From Bacillota bacterium (lineage in GTDB: Bacteria > Bacillota > Clostridia > Peptostreptococcales > Anaerovoracaceae), in assembly GCA_017445315.1 (NCBI GenBank), contig JAFSUI010000009.1:1-32477 (forward strand): 32,477 nucleotides of DNA, in the 5' to 3' direction. Made by a program: the position numbers and the translations under genes. This document shows positions 1 to 8,206 of this stretch, in pieces; within the stretch, counting starts at the first letter, position 1; each line of letters starts with the position of its first letter. The notes under the pieces were generated by a model that did no database searches, was not told the origin of the DNA, and saw only the letters and a list, made by a program, of their open reading frames with translations.

Positions 1-801
1 ATGAGTGTTGGGCAGAACGTCGCCTTTGGATTAAAAATCAAAGGAAATGACGATGCATATATCAGAGATAAGATCAAGTATGCACTCAAGCTTGTGAACC
101 TTGACGGATATGAGAATAGAAAAATAGATTCGCTTTCCGGTGGTCAGCAGCAAAGAATAGCCATGGCAAGAGCTATAGTTAACGAGCCAAAGGTTCTTCT
201 TCTTGATGAGCCGCTTGGAGCTCTTGATCTTAAGCTTCGTCAGGAGATGCAGTACGAGCTCATAAGGCTCAAGAACGAACTTGGAATTACATTCCTTTAC
301 GTAACGCACGACCAAGAAGAAGCGCTCACGATGAGCGATAAGGTTGTAGTTATGAACGGTGGATATATCCAGCAGATGGGAACTCCGGAGGAAATCTATA
401 ATGAACCGGAGAACGCCTTTGTTGCAGACTTTATCGGAGACAGCAATATCTTTGATGCAGTCATGCTAGAGGATAGGCTTGTAAAAATAGGCGATACCGT
501 ATTTGACTGCGTTGACGAAGGCTTTGGCGTAAATCACCCTGTCGATGTAATGATAAGGCCTGAGGACATTATCATTAAGGGAAAAGGTCAGGGAAGAGTT
601 GACGGAGTGGTTACCCATAATATTTTTATCGGAGTCCACTACGAGATGGAAATCGAAGCGGGCGGAGTTACCTGGCTAGCCCAGAACACGACGAGTTATC
701 CTGTTGGTACGGAAGTCGGAATCGACGTCATTCCGTTCAACATCCAAATAATGAAGAAGCCGCAGACCAAGGAGCAGGAGGCTATAGAGGTAGATGTATA
801 A
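1..801 (+). CDS. potA: Spermidine/putrescine ABC transporter ATPase (5' end outside window)
   Basis: This is the ATP-hydrolysing subunit of the polyamine importer, which sits on the cytoplasmic face and drives PotB/PotC. Visible residues number 266. The ABC signature LSGGQ is at about 45-49, the Walker B segment VLLLDEP at about 65-71 and the H-loop VTHDQ at about 101-105. A TOBE-like region follows in the last 130 residues. The Walker A P-loop is absent because it lies upstream of base 1. The ATG at base 1 therefore looks like an internal methionine and not the true start, since family members run about 350 residues. The 3' end overlaps potB by 8 bases, which suggests translational coupling. 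The family call is firm. The specificity (polyamine rather than another Pot-like substrate) rests on the linked potBCD genes. Confidence 0.93.
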   Translation: MSVGQNVAFGLKIKGNDDAYIRDKIKYALKLVNLDGYENRKIDSLSGGQQQRIAMARAIVNEPKVLLLDEPLGALDLKLRQEMQYELIRLKNELGITFLYVTHDQEEALTMSDKVVVMNGGYIQQMGTPEEIYNEPENAFVADFIGDSNIFDAVMLEDRLVKIGDTVFDCVDEGFGVNHPVDVMIRPEDIIIKGKGQGRVDGVVTHNIFIGVHYEMEIEAGGVTWLAQNTTSYPVGTEVGIDVIPFNIQIMKKPQTKEQEAIEVDV

Positions 802-1606
802 AAAGCCCTTTGCCATTCCTTTTTCGCTCTGCATAGTAGCGGGGACTCTAATCCCCATGGCTGTAATTATCTTTTACGGTCTTACGGATAGGAGTGGCGC
901 ATTCACATTTAATAATATCAAAGCCATGTTCGGCCATGAGCACGCAAAAGCGCTCATGCTGTCTTTAGGTTTAGCATTTATAAGCACGTTTATCTGTCTT
1001 CTGCTTGCGACTCCTCTTGCGCTGATACTCAGAAATTCCAATTTTGGAAGACGTGGCTTCATGGTATTTATCTTTATTCTTCCGATGTGGATGAACTTCC
1101 TTCTTAGAACCATGGCGTGGAGAGTGCTCCTTGAAAGAGGCGGACTCATTAACGATGTACTTTCGTTTTTACATCTTCCCGCGCTTGAAATAATAAACAC
1201 TCCCGTTGCAGTAGTGCTCGGTATGGTCTATGACTTCCTTCCGTTCATGGTGCTTCCAATTTACAATGCCATGCTTAAGATAGATAATGCCGTGATAGAA
1301 GCCGCATACGATCTCGGAGCAAACAAAGCAAGGGTTCTCTGGAGCGTAATTCTTCCGCTATCCGTTCCCGGTATTGCAAGCGGAATTACAATGGTATTTG
1401 TTCCTTCGCTTACCACCTTTGCTATTTCCAATATGCTGGGTGGAGGTAAGATCAACCTAATAGGAAATATTATTGAGCAGGAGTTCACAACCGCAGGTAA
1501 CTGGCATCTCGGATCGGGACTTTCTCTCGTAATGATGATATTCATACTTGTAAGCATGGCGCTCCTAAGCAAGATAGATAAGGACGGGGAGGGCACTTTG
1601 ATATGA
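794..1606 (+). CDS. potB: Spermidine/putrescine ABC transporter permease PotB
   Basis: This inner-membrane permease of the polyamine importer has 270 residues, close to the family norm, and about six hydrophobic helices. The cytoplasmic EAA loop that docks on the ATPase is seen as EAAYDLGANKARVLW followed by PLSVPGIASG, at about 162-190. The start codon overlaps the potA stop by 8 bases. The stop overlaps the potC start in an ATGA arrangement. Such tight packing implies one mRNA and coupled translation. Nothing is unusual in the sequence. Confidence 0.93.
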   Translation: MYKKPFAIPFSLCIVAGTLIPMAVIIFYGLTDRSGAFTFNNIKAMFGHEHAKALMLSLGLAFISTFICLLLATPLALILRNSNFGRRGFMVFIFILPMWMNFLLRTMAWRVLLERGGLINDVLSFLHLPALEIINTPVAVVLGMVYDFLPFMVLPIYNAMLKIDNAVIEAAYDLGANKARVLWSVILPLSVPGIASGITMVFVPSLTTFAISNMLGGGKINLIGNIIEQEFTTAGNWHLGSGLSLVMMIFILVSMALLSKIDKDGEGTLI

Positions 1607-2427
1607 CAAAAACAAAGTCAAAGCGCGCCGTAACCGGCGGAAAGACATTTGGAAAAGTGCTTAAGGTACTTTATCTAATACTGATTCTTGTTTTCCTCTA
1701 TCTTCCGATAGGAACGCTTATGGTGCTCTCGTTCAACAAGAGTAAATCCATGTCGGTTTGGACAGGATTCACTACGGATTGGTATTCCAAGATGTTCGCA
1801 AACGAACAAATCATGGAAGCAATCTGGAATACGTTTACGATAGCCATTGTAGCGGCGATAATCTCTACGATAATAGGAACCCTTGCCTGCATGGGTATCA
1901 TGGCCTTAAGAAACAGAACCAAAAACATCCTCATGGGATTAAACAATATTCCGCTACTTAATGCGGATATCGTTATCGGAATTTCTCTTATGATGACATT
2001 CCTGGTGTTTGGGATATCTCTTTCATGGGGGACGGTTCTACTTGCGCATGTATCGTTCTGCATCCCTTATGTGGTGCTCTCCGTAATGCCAAAGTTCACA
2101 CAGCTTACTCCAAATGCCTATGAAGCTGCGCTTGATCTTGGGGCGACGCCTGCATACGCATTCAGAAAAGTTGTTTTCCCGGATATCAGACCGGGAATCG
2201 TGTCGGGATTCCTTCTTGCGTTTACGATGTCGGTTGATGACTTTGTTGTCACGCACTTTACAAGAGGCGCGGGAATCAATACAATCTCGACGCTTATTTA
2301 CAGTCAGGTGAAAGTAGGAATAAGGCCGACACTATTTGCCTTATCCACAATCATATTCGTTATTGTTCTCATTGTTTTGGTGATCTCGAACATCGTATCG
2401 GGACGCAAGGGAGGAGACCAACTATGA
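1603..2427 (+). CDS. potC: Spermidine/putrescine ABC transporter permease PotC
   Basis: This is the second permease of the polyamine importer, 274 residues. A positively charged N-terminus (about 20 residues) precedes the first membrane helix. The EAA loop is visible as EAALDLGATPAYAFRKVVFP followed by DIRPGIVSG in the C-terminal half. It overlaps potB upstream and potD downstream by ATGA quadruplets, so all four pot genes are probably translated from one message. PotB and PotC form the heterodimeric channel in the known E. coli system, and the same is inferred here. Confidence 0.93.
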   Translation: MTKTKSKRAVTGGKTFGKVLKVLYLILILVFLYLPIGTLMVLSFNKSKSMSVWTGFTTDWYSKMFANEQIMEAIWNTFTIAIVAAIISTIIGTLACMGIMALRNRTKNILMGLNNIPLLNADIVIGISLMMTFLVFGISLSWGTVLLAHVSFCIPYVVLSVMPKFTQLTPNAYEAALDLGATPAYAFRKVVFPDIRPGIVSGFLLAFTMSVDDFVVTHFTRGAGINTISTLIYSQVKVGIRPTLFALSTIIFVIVLIVLVISNIVSGRKGGDQL

Positions 2428-3497
2428 AGAAAAACATCAAAAAAATTGGGGCAGTTATCTTAATCGTTACAATGCTCGTTTCAGCTATGAGCTTGCTTTC
2501 CGCATGTGGAAAGGGTTCTACAGGCGAGAACGGCGAGGTGAGAGTGTATTCGCTTGGCGATTATATCGATCCCGATTTAGTTGGTGCATTTGAAAAAGCA
2601 ACCGGAATTAAAGTAGTTCTTGACACCTTTGATACCAACGAGGAAATGTACCCCGTAATTTCAAAGGGCTCTGTAGATTATGACGTAATCTGCACATCGG
2701 ATTATATGGTGCAGAGACTCATAGCAGAAGGACTTCTTCAGGAAATAGAATTCGGAAACGTAGAGAATATCTCTGCCATAGACGATAAATACCTAAAAAT
2801 GGCAGAGGCATACGATCCGGGAAATAAATATGCTGTACCGCATACCTTTGGTACTCTCGGAATTATGTATAACACAGAAAAAATCGCTGAAGGCGAGATT
2901 ACTTCATGGAAAGATCTTTGGAAAGAAGATTATTCTCAGCAGATTGTTATGCCTGACAGCATGAGAGATAATTATGCAATCGCGCTTAAGGCTCTCGGTT
3001 ATTCTATTAATACAATGAATGAGTCCGAGATTCAGGCTGCGACAGACTATATGAAGGAACAAAAGCCGCTCGTATATACATACGCCAACGACTCCGCTAG
3101 AGACCTTGCAATCGGCGGCTCTGCGGATATCGCTGTTGTATGGAGTGGAGAAATTCTCTATTCACAAGAAGAGAACGAGAACCTTGAATATGTGGTTCCT
3201 AAAGAGGGAACAGAAATGTTCCTGGATATGTGGGCGATTCCTACCGCAGCAAAGAACAAAGAAAACGCAGAAGCATGGATTAATTTTATGCTGAGCGAGG
3301 AAGCTGCAATCGCAAACTACGAATATCTCACATATACAATTCCAAATAAGGCTGTAATAGATATGGTCTCCGACGACGAAAAGGTAATGAGTTATCTTTT
3401 CCCAGAGGACTTCACAAATTTTGAAATGCTAGTAAGCCTCGGTGCTGAGGGCGACGATATGTACAGCCAGTATTGGAAAGAGTTCAAGGCAAAATAA
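2424..3497 (+). CDS. potD: Spermidine/putrescine-binding lipoprotein PotD
   Basis: This extracytoplasmic substrate-binding protein of the polyamine importer has 357 residues. It begins with a basic stretch and hydrophobic core, then a lipobox LLSAC with the lipidated cysteine at residue 28, so it is predicted to be anchored to the outer face of the membrane. The mature part fits a type 2 periplasmic-binding fold, starting with EVRVYSLGDYIDPDLVGAFE and containing VPHTFGTLGIMYN, both typical of PotD/PotF proteins. It is last of the four overlapping pot genes. Whether it prefers spermidine or putrescine cannot be told from the sequence by eye. Confidence 0.93.
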   Translation: MKKNIKKIGAVILIVTMLVSAMSLLSACGKGSTGENGEVRVYSLGDYIDPDLVGAFEKATGIKVVLDTFDTNEEMYPVISKGSVDYDVICTSDYMVQRLIAEGLLQEIEFGNVENISAIDDKYLKMAEAYDPGNKYAVPHTFGTLGIMYNTEKIAEGEITSWKDLWKEDYSQQIVMPDSMRDNYAIALKALGYSINTMNESEIQAATDYMKEQKPLVYTYANDSARDLAIGGSADIAVVWSGEILYSQEENENLEYVVPKEGTEMFLDMWAIPTAAKNKENAEAWINFMLSEEAAIANYEYLTYTIPNKAVIDMVSDDEKVMSYLFPEDFTNFEMLVSLGAEGDDMYSQYWKEFKAK

Positions 3498-3512
3498 TAG
3501 GGCGTATAGACG

Positions 3513-4349
3513 ATGCTCGGCTATGTTACGGTTAATAGAGATGTACTTTCGGAAGAGGACCTAAGGGTTTATCGCGGTTATTACTGCGGTGTATGCAAGT
3601 CAATGGCGCGTTACGGGCAGTTTCCAAGATTTGCCCTTAGTTACGATTCTGCATTCCTTGCGATTGTTCTGGGGTCACTGGACGATAAGCCGGAAGAAAT
3701 AATGGACGAGCACTGCATCATTCATCATATAAAGAAAAACCCTGCCGTAAAAAACTCTCCTGCTGTAGATTATGCCGCCGATATGCTTCTTATCCTTGCA
3801 TATTACAATTTGCTGGACGATAAGAATGACGAGCATAAGCTGAGAGGATTTGCGGGAGAGCTCGCCTTAAGAAGAGCCTATCAGAAACTTGAAAAGAAAT
3901 ATCCCAAGGTCTGTAAGGACATTAAGGAAAGCCTGTCTGAACTTCAGGAAATAGAAAAGAATAAATCCGGAAACCTGGATATTGCATCAAGCGCTTTTGG
4001 AAAGACTCTTTCAGCGGTATTCTGCGGATATCTTGAGGACGAAAGAGAGAATAGAATTCTTGCAGAGCTTGCCGAAAACCTAGGTGGATGGATATATGTC
4101 ATGGACGCTATTGACGACTTTGATGACGACATAAAGACCAATTCATATAATCCTTTGATTTATCGAGAAGAGGGAAGAGATAACCTTGAGGACACGCTTT
4201 ATAATCATCTCGGGAGAGTCTTTATGGCGGTCGATATGCTTGATATAAGGAAAAATAAAGGTATAATAGATAACGTGATATTGTTCGGCCTTCGTGGTCG
4301 CACGGATAGCATGCTTAACAAAGACGAAAGTGTAAAAAGTGAGGAGTAG
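3513..4349 (+). CDS. DUF5685 family protein, function unknown
   Basis: This 278-residue soluble-looking, largely helical protein is recognised as the DUF5685 family from its N-terminus ([20 protein letters not shown], then YYCGVCKSM). That segment holds a C-x2-C pair at residues 25 and 28. Further cysteines are at 68, 134 and 171. Near 191-206 an aspartate-rich helix reads [16 protein letters not shown]. It resembles the acidic metal-binding helices of class I prenyl synthases, but that likeness is only visual. The gene begins 15 bases after potD and ends two bases before the J-domain gene, so the pair is likely co-translated. No function can be assigned with confidence. The start has only a weak upstream purine run. 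Confidence 0.8.
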   Translation: MLGYVTVNRDVLSEEDLRVYRGYYCGVCKSMARYGQFPRFALSYDSAFLAIVLGSLDDKPEEIMDEHCIIHHIKKNPAVKNSPAVDYAADMLLILAYYNLLDDKNDEHKLRGFAGELALRRAYQKLEKKYPKVCKDIKESLSELQEIEKNKSGNLDIASSAFGKTLSAVFCGYLEDERENRILAELAENLGGWIYVMDAIDDFDDDIKTNSYNPLIYREEGRDNLEDTLYNHLGRVFMAVDMLDIRKNKGIIDNVILFGLRGRTDSMLNKDESVKSEE

Positions 4350-4351
4350 AG

Positions 4352-4984
4352 ATGGATCCGTATAAGGTTCTGGGCATTTCTAGAAGCGCTTCGGAAGAAG
4401 AAATCAAAACTGCATATAGAGAGCTTGTGAAGAAATACCATCCCGATAGATATCATGATAATCCTTTGGCTGATTTGGCAGAGGAGAAGCTTAGGGAGGT
4501 AAATGAAGCATACGATATGCTTATGAAGCCAAGTACTACAACAAGTAGCTACTATGGATCTTCCACCTATGGTACAGGGTATGACGCTGGACAATCCGAT
4601 AGCGGCCCTACCTACGGCGCAGGATATAATACCAATTACGCAAACAGCGGTTCAAAGAACTATTATGATATCAGAGCGGCTCTCGACAGAAATGACCTTC
4701 GTAATGCTGCGAGACTCTTGTCTGCGAGAAGATCCAGAGACGCAGAATGGTATTTCTTATCCGGCGTATATAATTACAAGAGCGGATACTACGATACCGC
4801 TATGCAGCAGATAAGACATGCAATAAATGTGGACCCGGGTAACCAAGAATACCAGGATGTGTATAGAAGGATTTCGGGAACCGGCGCTATATATAAGACC
4901 ACGAGCACAGGCAGGGGTTACAGCTCACCATCATGCGTGGATTGCGCAATGTGTTATTGCCTTGGAAATACCTTCTGCTGCTAA
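4352..4984 (+). CDS. J-domain (DnaJ-like) protein with cysteine-rich C-terminus
   Basis: This 210-residue protein starts with a complete J-domain (residues 1-60), including the HPD triad at 30-32 that stimulates DnaK ATPase activity. It lacks the DnaJ zinc-finger and substrate domains, so it is a specialised co-chaperone and not DnaJ itself. Residues about 61-105 form a linker rich in Tyr, Ser, Gly and Asn. Residues about 105-170 look like paired helices of the TPR type ([20 protein letters not shown], then [17 protein letters not shown]). The last 16 residues hold six cysteines (195, 198, 201, 203, 209, 210). The gene lies two bases after the DUF5685 gene, with an SD-like GAGGAG just upstream. 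The client is unknown, and the DUF5685 product is the obvious candidate. Confidence 0.88.
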   Translation: MDPYKVLGISRSASEEEIKTAYRELVKKYHPDRYHDNPLADLAEEKLREVNEAYDMLMKPSTTTSSYYGSSTYGTGYDAGQSDSGPTYGAGYNTNYANSGSKNYYDIRAALDRNDLRNAARLLSARRSRDAEWYFLSGVYNYKSGYYDTAMQQIRHAINVDPGNQEYQDVYRRISGTGAIYKTTSTGRGYSSPSCVDCAMCYCLGNTFCC

Positions 4985-5000
4985 TCAAAAAAACTACTTG

Positions 5001-5024
5001 AGGCCTTTGATTAATCAAAGGCCT
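5001..5024. terminator. Perfect 24-bp palindrome after the J-domain gene, probable transcript end
   Basis: AGGCCTTTGATT is followed directly by its exact complement AATCAAAGGCCT, giving a stem of about 10 bp with a TTAA loop. It begins 16 bases after the stop codon. Downstream on the plus strand there is no uridine run (TAACTATTCTC). The A-run at 4987-4993 would give a U-run for minus-strand transcripts, but about seven bases from the stem. It is therefore an imperfect terminator candidate at the end of the pot-DUF5685-J-domain unit and may instead be a processing or protein-binding site. Confidence 0.45.
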
Positions 5025-5105
5025 TAACTATTCTCAAAGAATTGCTCATGGTAAGAGCGGTGACAGAGAAAACAGAATTGAAGAATTAAAAAGAGAAACA
5101 GTGTA

Positions 5106-6089
5106 ATGGAAAAGAAAAACGAAAACAGAATATGGGTGATAGGCGGAGCAAATATGGATATTATCGGGTCCTCGCATCATCCTTTAAAGGAACATGACTC
5201 CAATATAGGCTCCGTCAGGACCTATTTTGGTGGGGTTGGAAGGAATATTGCTCAGGCGTCATCAGAACTCGGAGAGAATGTAATCTTTATTACTTGCTTT
5301 GGTGGCGACGATTATGGTGATTTGATTGAAAAGCACTGCAAGGACCTTGGGATAGATACAAGCTTTTCCATCAAGAGCAGTAGATATCCGACTTCGACAT
5401 ATATTGCAATTCTGGATGAGAACAGGGATATGCATATTGCGATGAACGATATGGAGATCCTTGAAGAAATAACAAAAGAAGTTCTTGATAGAGCGCTTAA
5501 GAATATGACCGGCGATGACATAATGGTAATAGACAGTAATTTTAAGCCTGAGCTCATAGAATACCTCGTCAATAATTCTCCCGCCAGAATAGCTGCGGAT
5601 CCCGTGAGCGCAGCAAAGGTTCCAAAACTCGGACCCGTAATGGATAGGATAAATATATTTAAGCCCAATGCGATAGAAACAAAGGAACTAACAGGTATAG
5701 ACATCGTGGATGACAAGACCGCAAAGCAGGCTATAGAGTGGTTCCTAGAGAAAGGCGTTGAAGAAATACTCATAACACTCGGAAAGGATGGCGTTATTTG
5801 TGGAACAAGGGACCGTATATCCAGAATAAATCATAAGACAGTGGAAATGAACAGCGCAAACGGGGGCGGCGATGCAATGTTTGGGGCCTATCTAGCAAAG
5901 AGGCATAGAGGAGATAGCGTTGCGGAGGCGGTTGAGTTTGCGATAGCGGCAGCGGTTTTCAAAATCACTGAAGATAAGGAACTTGGACATATTCACGATA
6001 CCGGGGTGTCAAGAGAAGAACTGCGAGAAAAAGAAAAAGCCATTAATGAGTTAATAGATACACTTGAAATGAAGGAGATAGAATTATGA
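5106..6089 (+). CDS. psuK: Pseudouridine kinase (PfkB family)
   Basis: This enzyme phosphorylates pseudouridine to pseudouridine 5'-phosphate, the first cytosolic step of pseudouridine breakdown. The 327-residue protein shows the ribokinase/PfkB N-terminal pattern (GGANMDIIGSS, then YFGGVGRNIAQASSELG). The C-terminal signature NSANGGGDAMFGAYLA has the catalytic aspartate at residue 256. The usual anion-hole GAGD reads GGGD here, a conservative change. Assignment to pseudouridine rather than another sugar or nucleoside comes from the psuG gene that overlaps its stop by four bases. A 116-base gap precedes it, in which I see no convincing promoter. The start ATG is preceded by a weak purine-rich site (AAGAGAAA). 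Confidence 0.88.
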   Translation: MEKKNENRIWVIGGANMDIIGSSHHPLKEHDSNIGSVRTYFGGVGRNIAQASSELGENVIFITCFGGDDYGDLIEKHCKDLGIDTSFSIKSSRYPTSTYIAILDENRDMHIAMNDMEILEEITKEVLDRALKNMTGDDIMVIDSNFKPELIEYLVNNSPARIAADPVSAAKVPKLGPVMDRINIFKPNAIETKELTGIDIVDDKTAKQAIEWFLEKGVEEILITLGKDGVICGTRDRISRINHKTVEMNSANGGGDAMFGAYLAKRHRGDSVAEAVEFAIAAAVFKITEDKELGHIHDTGVSREELREKEKAINELIDTLEMKEIEL

Positions 6090-6997
6090 AGCTAAAAGTC
6101 AATCCTGAAGTGAAGCAGGCATTAAAAGAAGGAAAGCCAGTAGTTGCTCTTGAATCAACAATTATTTCTCACGGCATGCCATACCCAAATAACGTAGAGA
6201 CCGCGCTTAACGTAGAGAAGATTGTAAGAGAGCATGGCGGTGTTCCTGCAACGATTGGAATAATCGACGGCGTTGGAATAGTCGGAATGAATGCCGAAGA
6301 GATAGAGGCATTCGGAAAGAAAGGTCAGGAAATCCCAAAGGTTTCTAGACGCGACCTCGCTACTATTATGGCAACAGGTTCATGGGGCGCAACAACGGTT
6401 GCTACAACCATGATTCTTGCCAACCTGGCCGGAGTTGAATTCTTTGTAACAGGAGGAATCGGCGGTGTTCACAGGGGTGCAGAGCTTACGTTTGATATCT
6501 CCGCAGACCTTGAGGAACTTGCGCGCACCAACGTAAGCGTAATCTGCGCGGGCGCAAAGGCAATTCTTGACCTTCCAAAGACCCTTGAGGTTTTGGAAAC
6601 AAAAGGTGTACCTGTTCTCGGATACGGAACCGATGAGCTTCCGGCTTTTTATACAAGAAAATCGGGACTTGCTGTTGACTACAACGTAAAATCTTCTGAA
6701 GAAGCTGCTAGAATAATCAAGGAAAAAAGAGAGCTTAAACTAGATGGAGGAGTACTTATTACCAATCCAATCCCTGAAGAAGATTCAATGGATGCAGACG
6801 CAATAAATGCCGTAATAGATAAGGCTCTCGCAGAGATGGACGAGAAAGGAATCAAGGGAAAGGAATGCACACCCTTCCTTCTCGCAAAGGTTGCCGAGAT
6901 TACAGGAGGAGACTCCCTTGCGGCTAACATAAAGCTCGTCTATAACAATGCAGCAGTAGGAACCGAGATTGCAAAGGCATACAGCAAGCTTAGATAG
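6086..6997 (+). CDS. psuG: Pseudouridine-5'-phosphate glycosidase
   Basis: This enzyme cleaves the C-glycosidic bond of pseudouridine 5'-phosphate to uracil and ribose 5-phosphate, feeding uracil to salvage. The 303-residue length matches the family. Typical segments are ALESTIISHGMPYP near residue 22, ATIMATGSWGATTVATTM, the glycine-rich TGGIGGVHRGAELT, and CAGAK, whose Lys158 is the likely Schiff-base lysine (the equivalent of E. coli Lys166, by my reading). SD GAAGGAGATAG lies inside psuK, and the start overlaps the psuK stop by ATGA. The last codons (AGA TAG) form the outer end of the long inverted repeat at 6991-7226. Confidence 0.95.
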   Translation: MKLKVNPEVKQALKEGKPVVALESTIISHGMPYPNNVETALNVEKIVREHGGVPATIGIIDGVGIVGMNAEEIEAFGKKGQEIPKVSRRDLATIMATGSWGATTVATTMILANLAGVEFFVTGGIGGVHRGAELTFDISADLEELARTNVSVICAGAKAILDLPKTLEVLETKGVPVLGYGTDELPAFYTRKSGLAVDYNVKSSEEAARIIKEKRELKLDGGVLITNPIPEEDSMDADAINAVIDKALAEMDEKGIKGKECTPFLLAKVAEITGGDSLAANIKLVYNNAAVGTEIAKAYSKLR

Positions 6998-7226
6998 AGT
7001 ACTTTCACGAACCTAAGGTGCGTGATGTTTGTGATGTTCCTTCCGCAGGAATGGTAACAATTGACCGATGATAAAAGACGAACCTCTGTGAGGTTGGCAG
7101 CGGGCCAGCGGCCTTCGATGCAACCCTCCAGAGGTTCAATTTTATCGAGGATTCAATTGTCCATTCCGAGGACTAAAATATCACAAATATTATGCCCTTA
7201 GGGAATCCGTGAAAGTGCTCTATCTG
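6991..7226 (+). repeat. About 236-nt near-continuous imperfect inverted repeat (possible structured RNA)
   Basis: The whole psuG-nupQ gap, with both stop codons, folds back on itself. Arms paired by hand: 6991-7009 with 7208-7226 (19 bp), 7012-7018 with 7196-7202, 7020-7038 with 7077-7095 (19 bp), 7048-7054 with 7061-7067 in the 7100s (7161-7167), 7057-7064 with 7153-7160, 7069-7076 with 7140-7147, 7080-7088 with 7129-7137, 7090-7096 with 7121-7128. The 7020-7038 arm pairs with 7177-7195. The apex is GGCC at 7103-7106 with 7110-7113 around an AGC loop. About 98 pairs are formed, with only small loops and bulges. At least seven G-T pairs are wobble-competent on the plus strand, against one A-C that would wobble on the minus strand. 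There is no U-run at either end, no ORF and no recognised RNA family. It could be a 3'-UTR element, an antisense-processing structure or a palindromic mobile repeat. Confidence 0.8.
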
Positions 7227-8203
7227 CTTCCCTTATCGTACGGTACACCTTCAGCCTTTGGAGCTCTTGATTTTCCTGCGGAGAAGGCGAGTACTACGAG
7301 TACTGCGACGTATGGGATTAAGTTGTAGAAATACATCGGTAAGCCAAGTTCCTTGGTAAATGGGAACTGGCTATAAACTACGCTCAAGCATTTTAGGAAT
7401 CCAAACATGAGAGCGCCTAGCGCTATTCCGAGTGGTTTCCAGTTACCAAATATCATGATGGCGAGTGCAAGGAATCCCATGCCTGCGACTGCGCCTGATG
7501 CGGTTCCGTTAGCTACTGTTGCGATATATACGTAGCCGCCGAGACCTGCGAGTGCACCGGATATTGTTGTTCCGAGATATCTCATCTTATAGACGTTTAT
7601 TCCTACGGAATCTGCAGCGTGCGGGTTTTCACCGCATGCACGGAGTCTAAGTCCTGTCTTTGTTTTATAGATAAATATGGACAGAATTATAAATAGTGCA
7701 ATGCAGACAAAGGTAGATATATATGTCTTATCAAAGAACACCTGGAGTGCTGCTGGAAGGTCTTTATTTTTGATTACGTAAGAGAAATCTACAACATTTC
7801 CTTCGGTATTTCTTGCTGTTCCCATCTCCAGCTGATCCTTGGTGGTGAAAACCTTGATGAGGAAGAGAGAGATTGCAGGAGCAAGAAGGTTAAGTGCTGT
7901 TCCTCCGATTGTCTGGTCTGCGTTGAATTTTACAGCAGATATAGAGAGGAGGAGGGAGAATATAGCTCCCGCCAGCGCTGCGGATAGCATACACAGCAAG
8001 AACAGTAACTGAGGATGTTCAACAAATACCATAAAATGCTGTCTTGCGTTTAATGCTACGACTGCTCCGATAAATGCACCAAAGATCATGATACCGTCAA
8101 GAGCGATATTGATGATACCGCTTCGCTCTGCAAACATTCCTGCGAGTGCTACGATAAGAAGCGGGATAGCGAATATTAGTGTCTTCTGTAATATGAATAC
8201 CAT
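7220..8203 (-). CDS. nupQ: Nucleoside ABC transporter permease (NupQ/YufQ type)
   Basis: This is the second membrane subunit of a BMP-type nucleoside importer, of the family of B. subtilis NupQ (YufQ). It has 327 residues, mostly hydrophobic, with about eight to ten membrane helices. Family segments include AGMFAERSGIINIALDGIM at the N-terminus and LRACGENPHAADSVGINVYK in a cytoplasmic loop. It starts three bases after the nupP stop behind a strong SD (GAAGGAGGAA), so it is last in the operon. Its stop codon and the preceding AGA codon lie in the outer stem of the long inverted repeat. Substrate is inferred: uridine, guanosine or pseudouridine are all plausible given the neighbours. Confidence 0.9.
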   Translation of the reverse strand: MVFILQKTLIFAIPLLIVALAGMFAERSGIINIALDGIMIFGAFIGAVVALNARQHFMVFVEHPQLLFLLCMLSAALAGAIFSLLLSISAVKFNADQTIGGTALNLLAPAISLFLIKVFTTKDQLEMGTARNTEGNVVDFSYVIKNKDLPAALQVFFDKTYISTFVCIALFIILSIFIYKTKTGLRLRACGENPHAADSVGINVYKMRYLGTTISGALAGLGGYVYIATVANGTASGAVAGMGFLALAIMIFGNWKPLGIALGALMFGFLKCLSVVYSQFPFTKELGLPMYFYNLIPYVAVLVVLAFSAGKSRAPKAEGVPYDKGSR

Positions 8204-8206
8204 TTT

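Noticed and set aside
6918-6946. TTGCGG-17-TATAAC inside the end of psuG as a promoter for a separate small RNA
   Set aside because: The -35 matches only half the consensus and the site lies within coding sequence; too weak to call.
6991-7226. Reading the rod as 6S RNA, SRP RNA or RNase P RNA
   Set aside because: There is no wide central bubble as in 6S, no SRP apical GGAA domain, and the short GAGGACTAAA match to RNase P lacks all other conserved parts.
6991-7226. Retron msd or integron attC site
   Set aside because: No reverse transcriptase or integrase gene is present and the attC core (RYYYAAC/GTTRRRY) is not seen at the ends.
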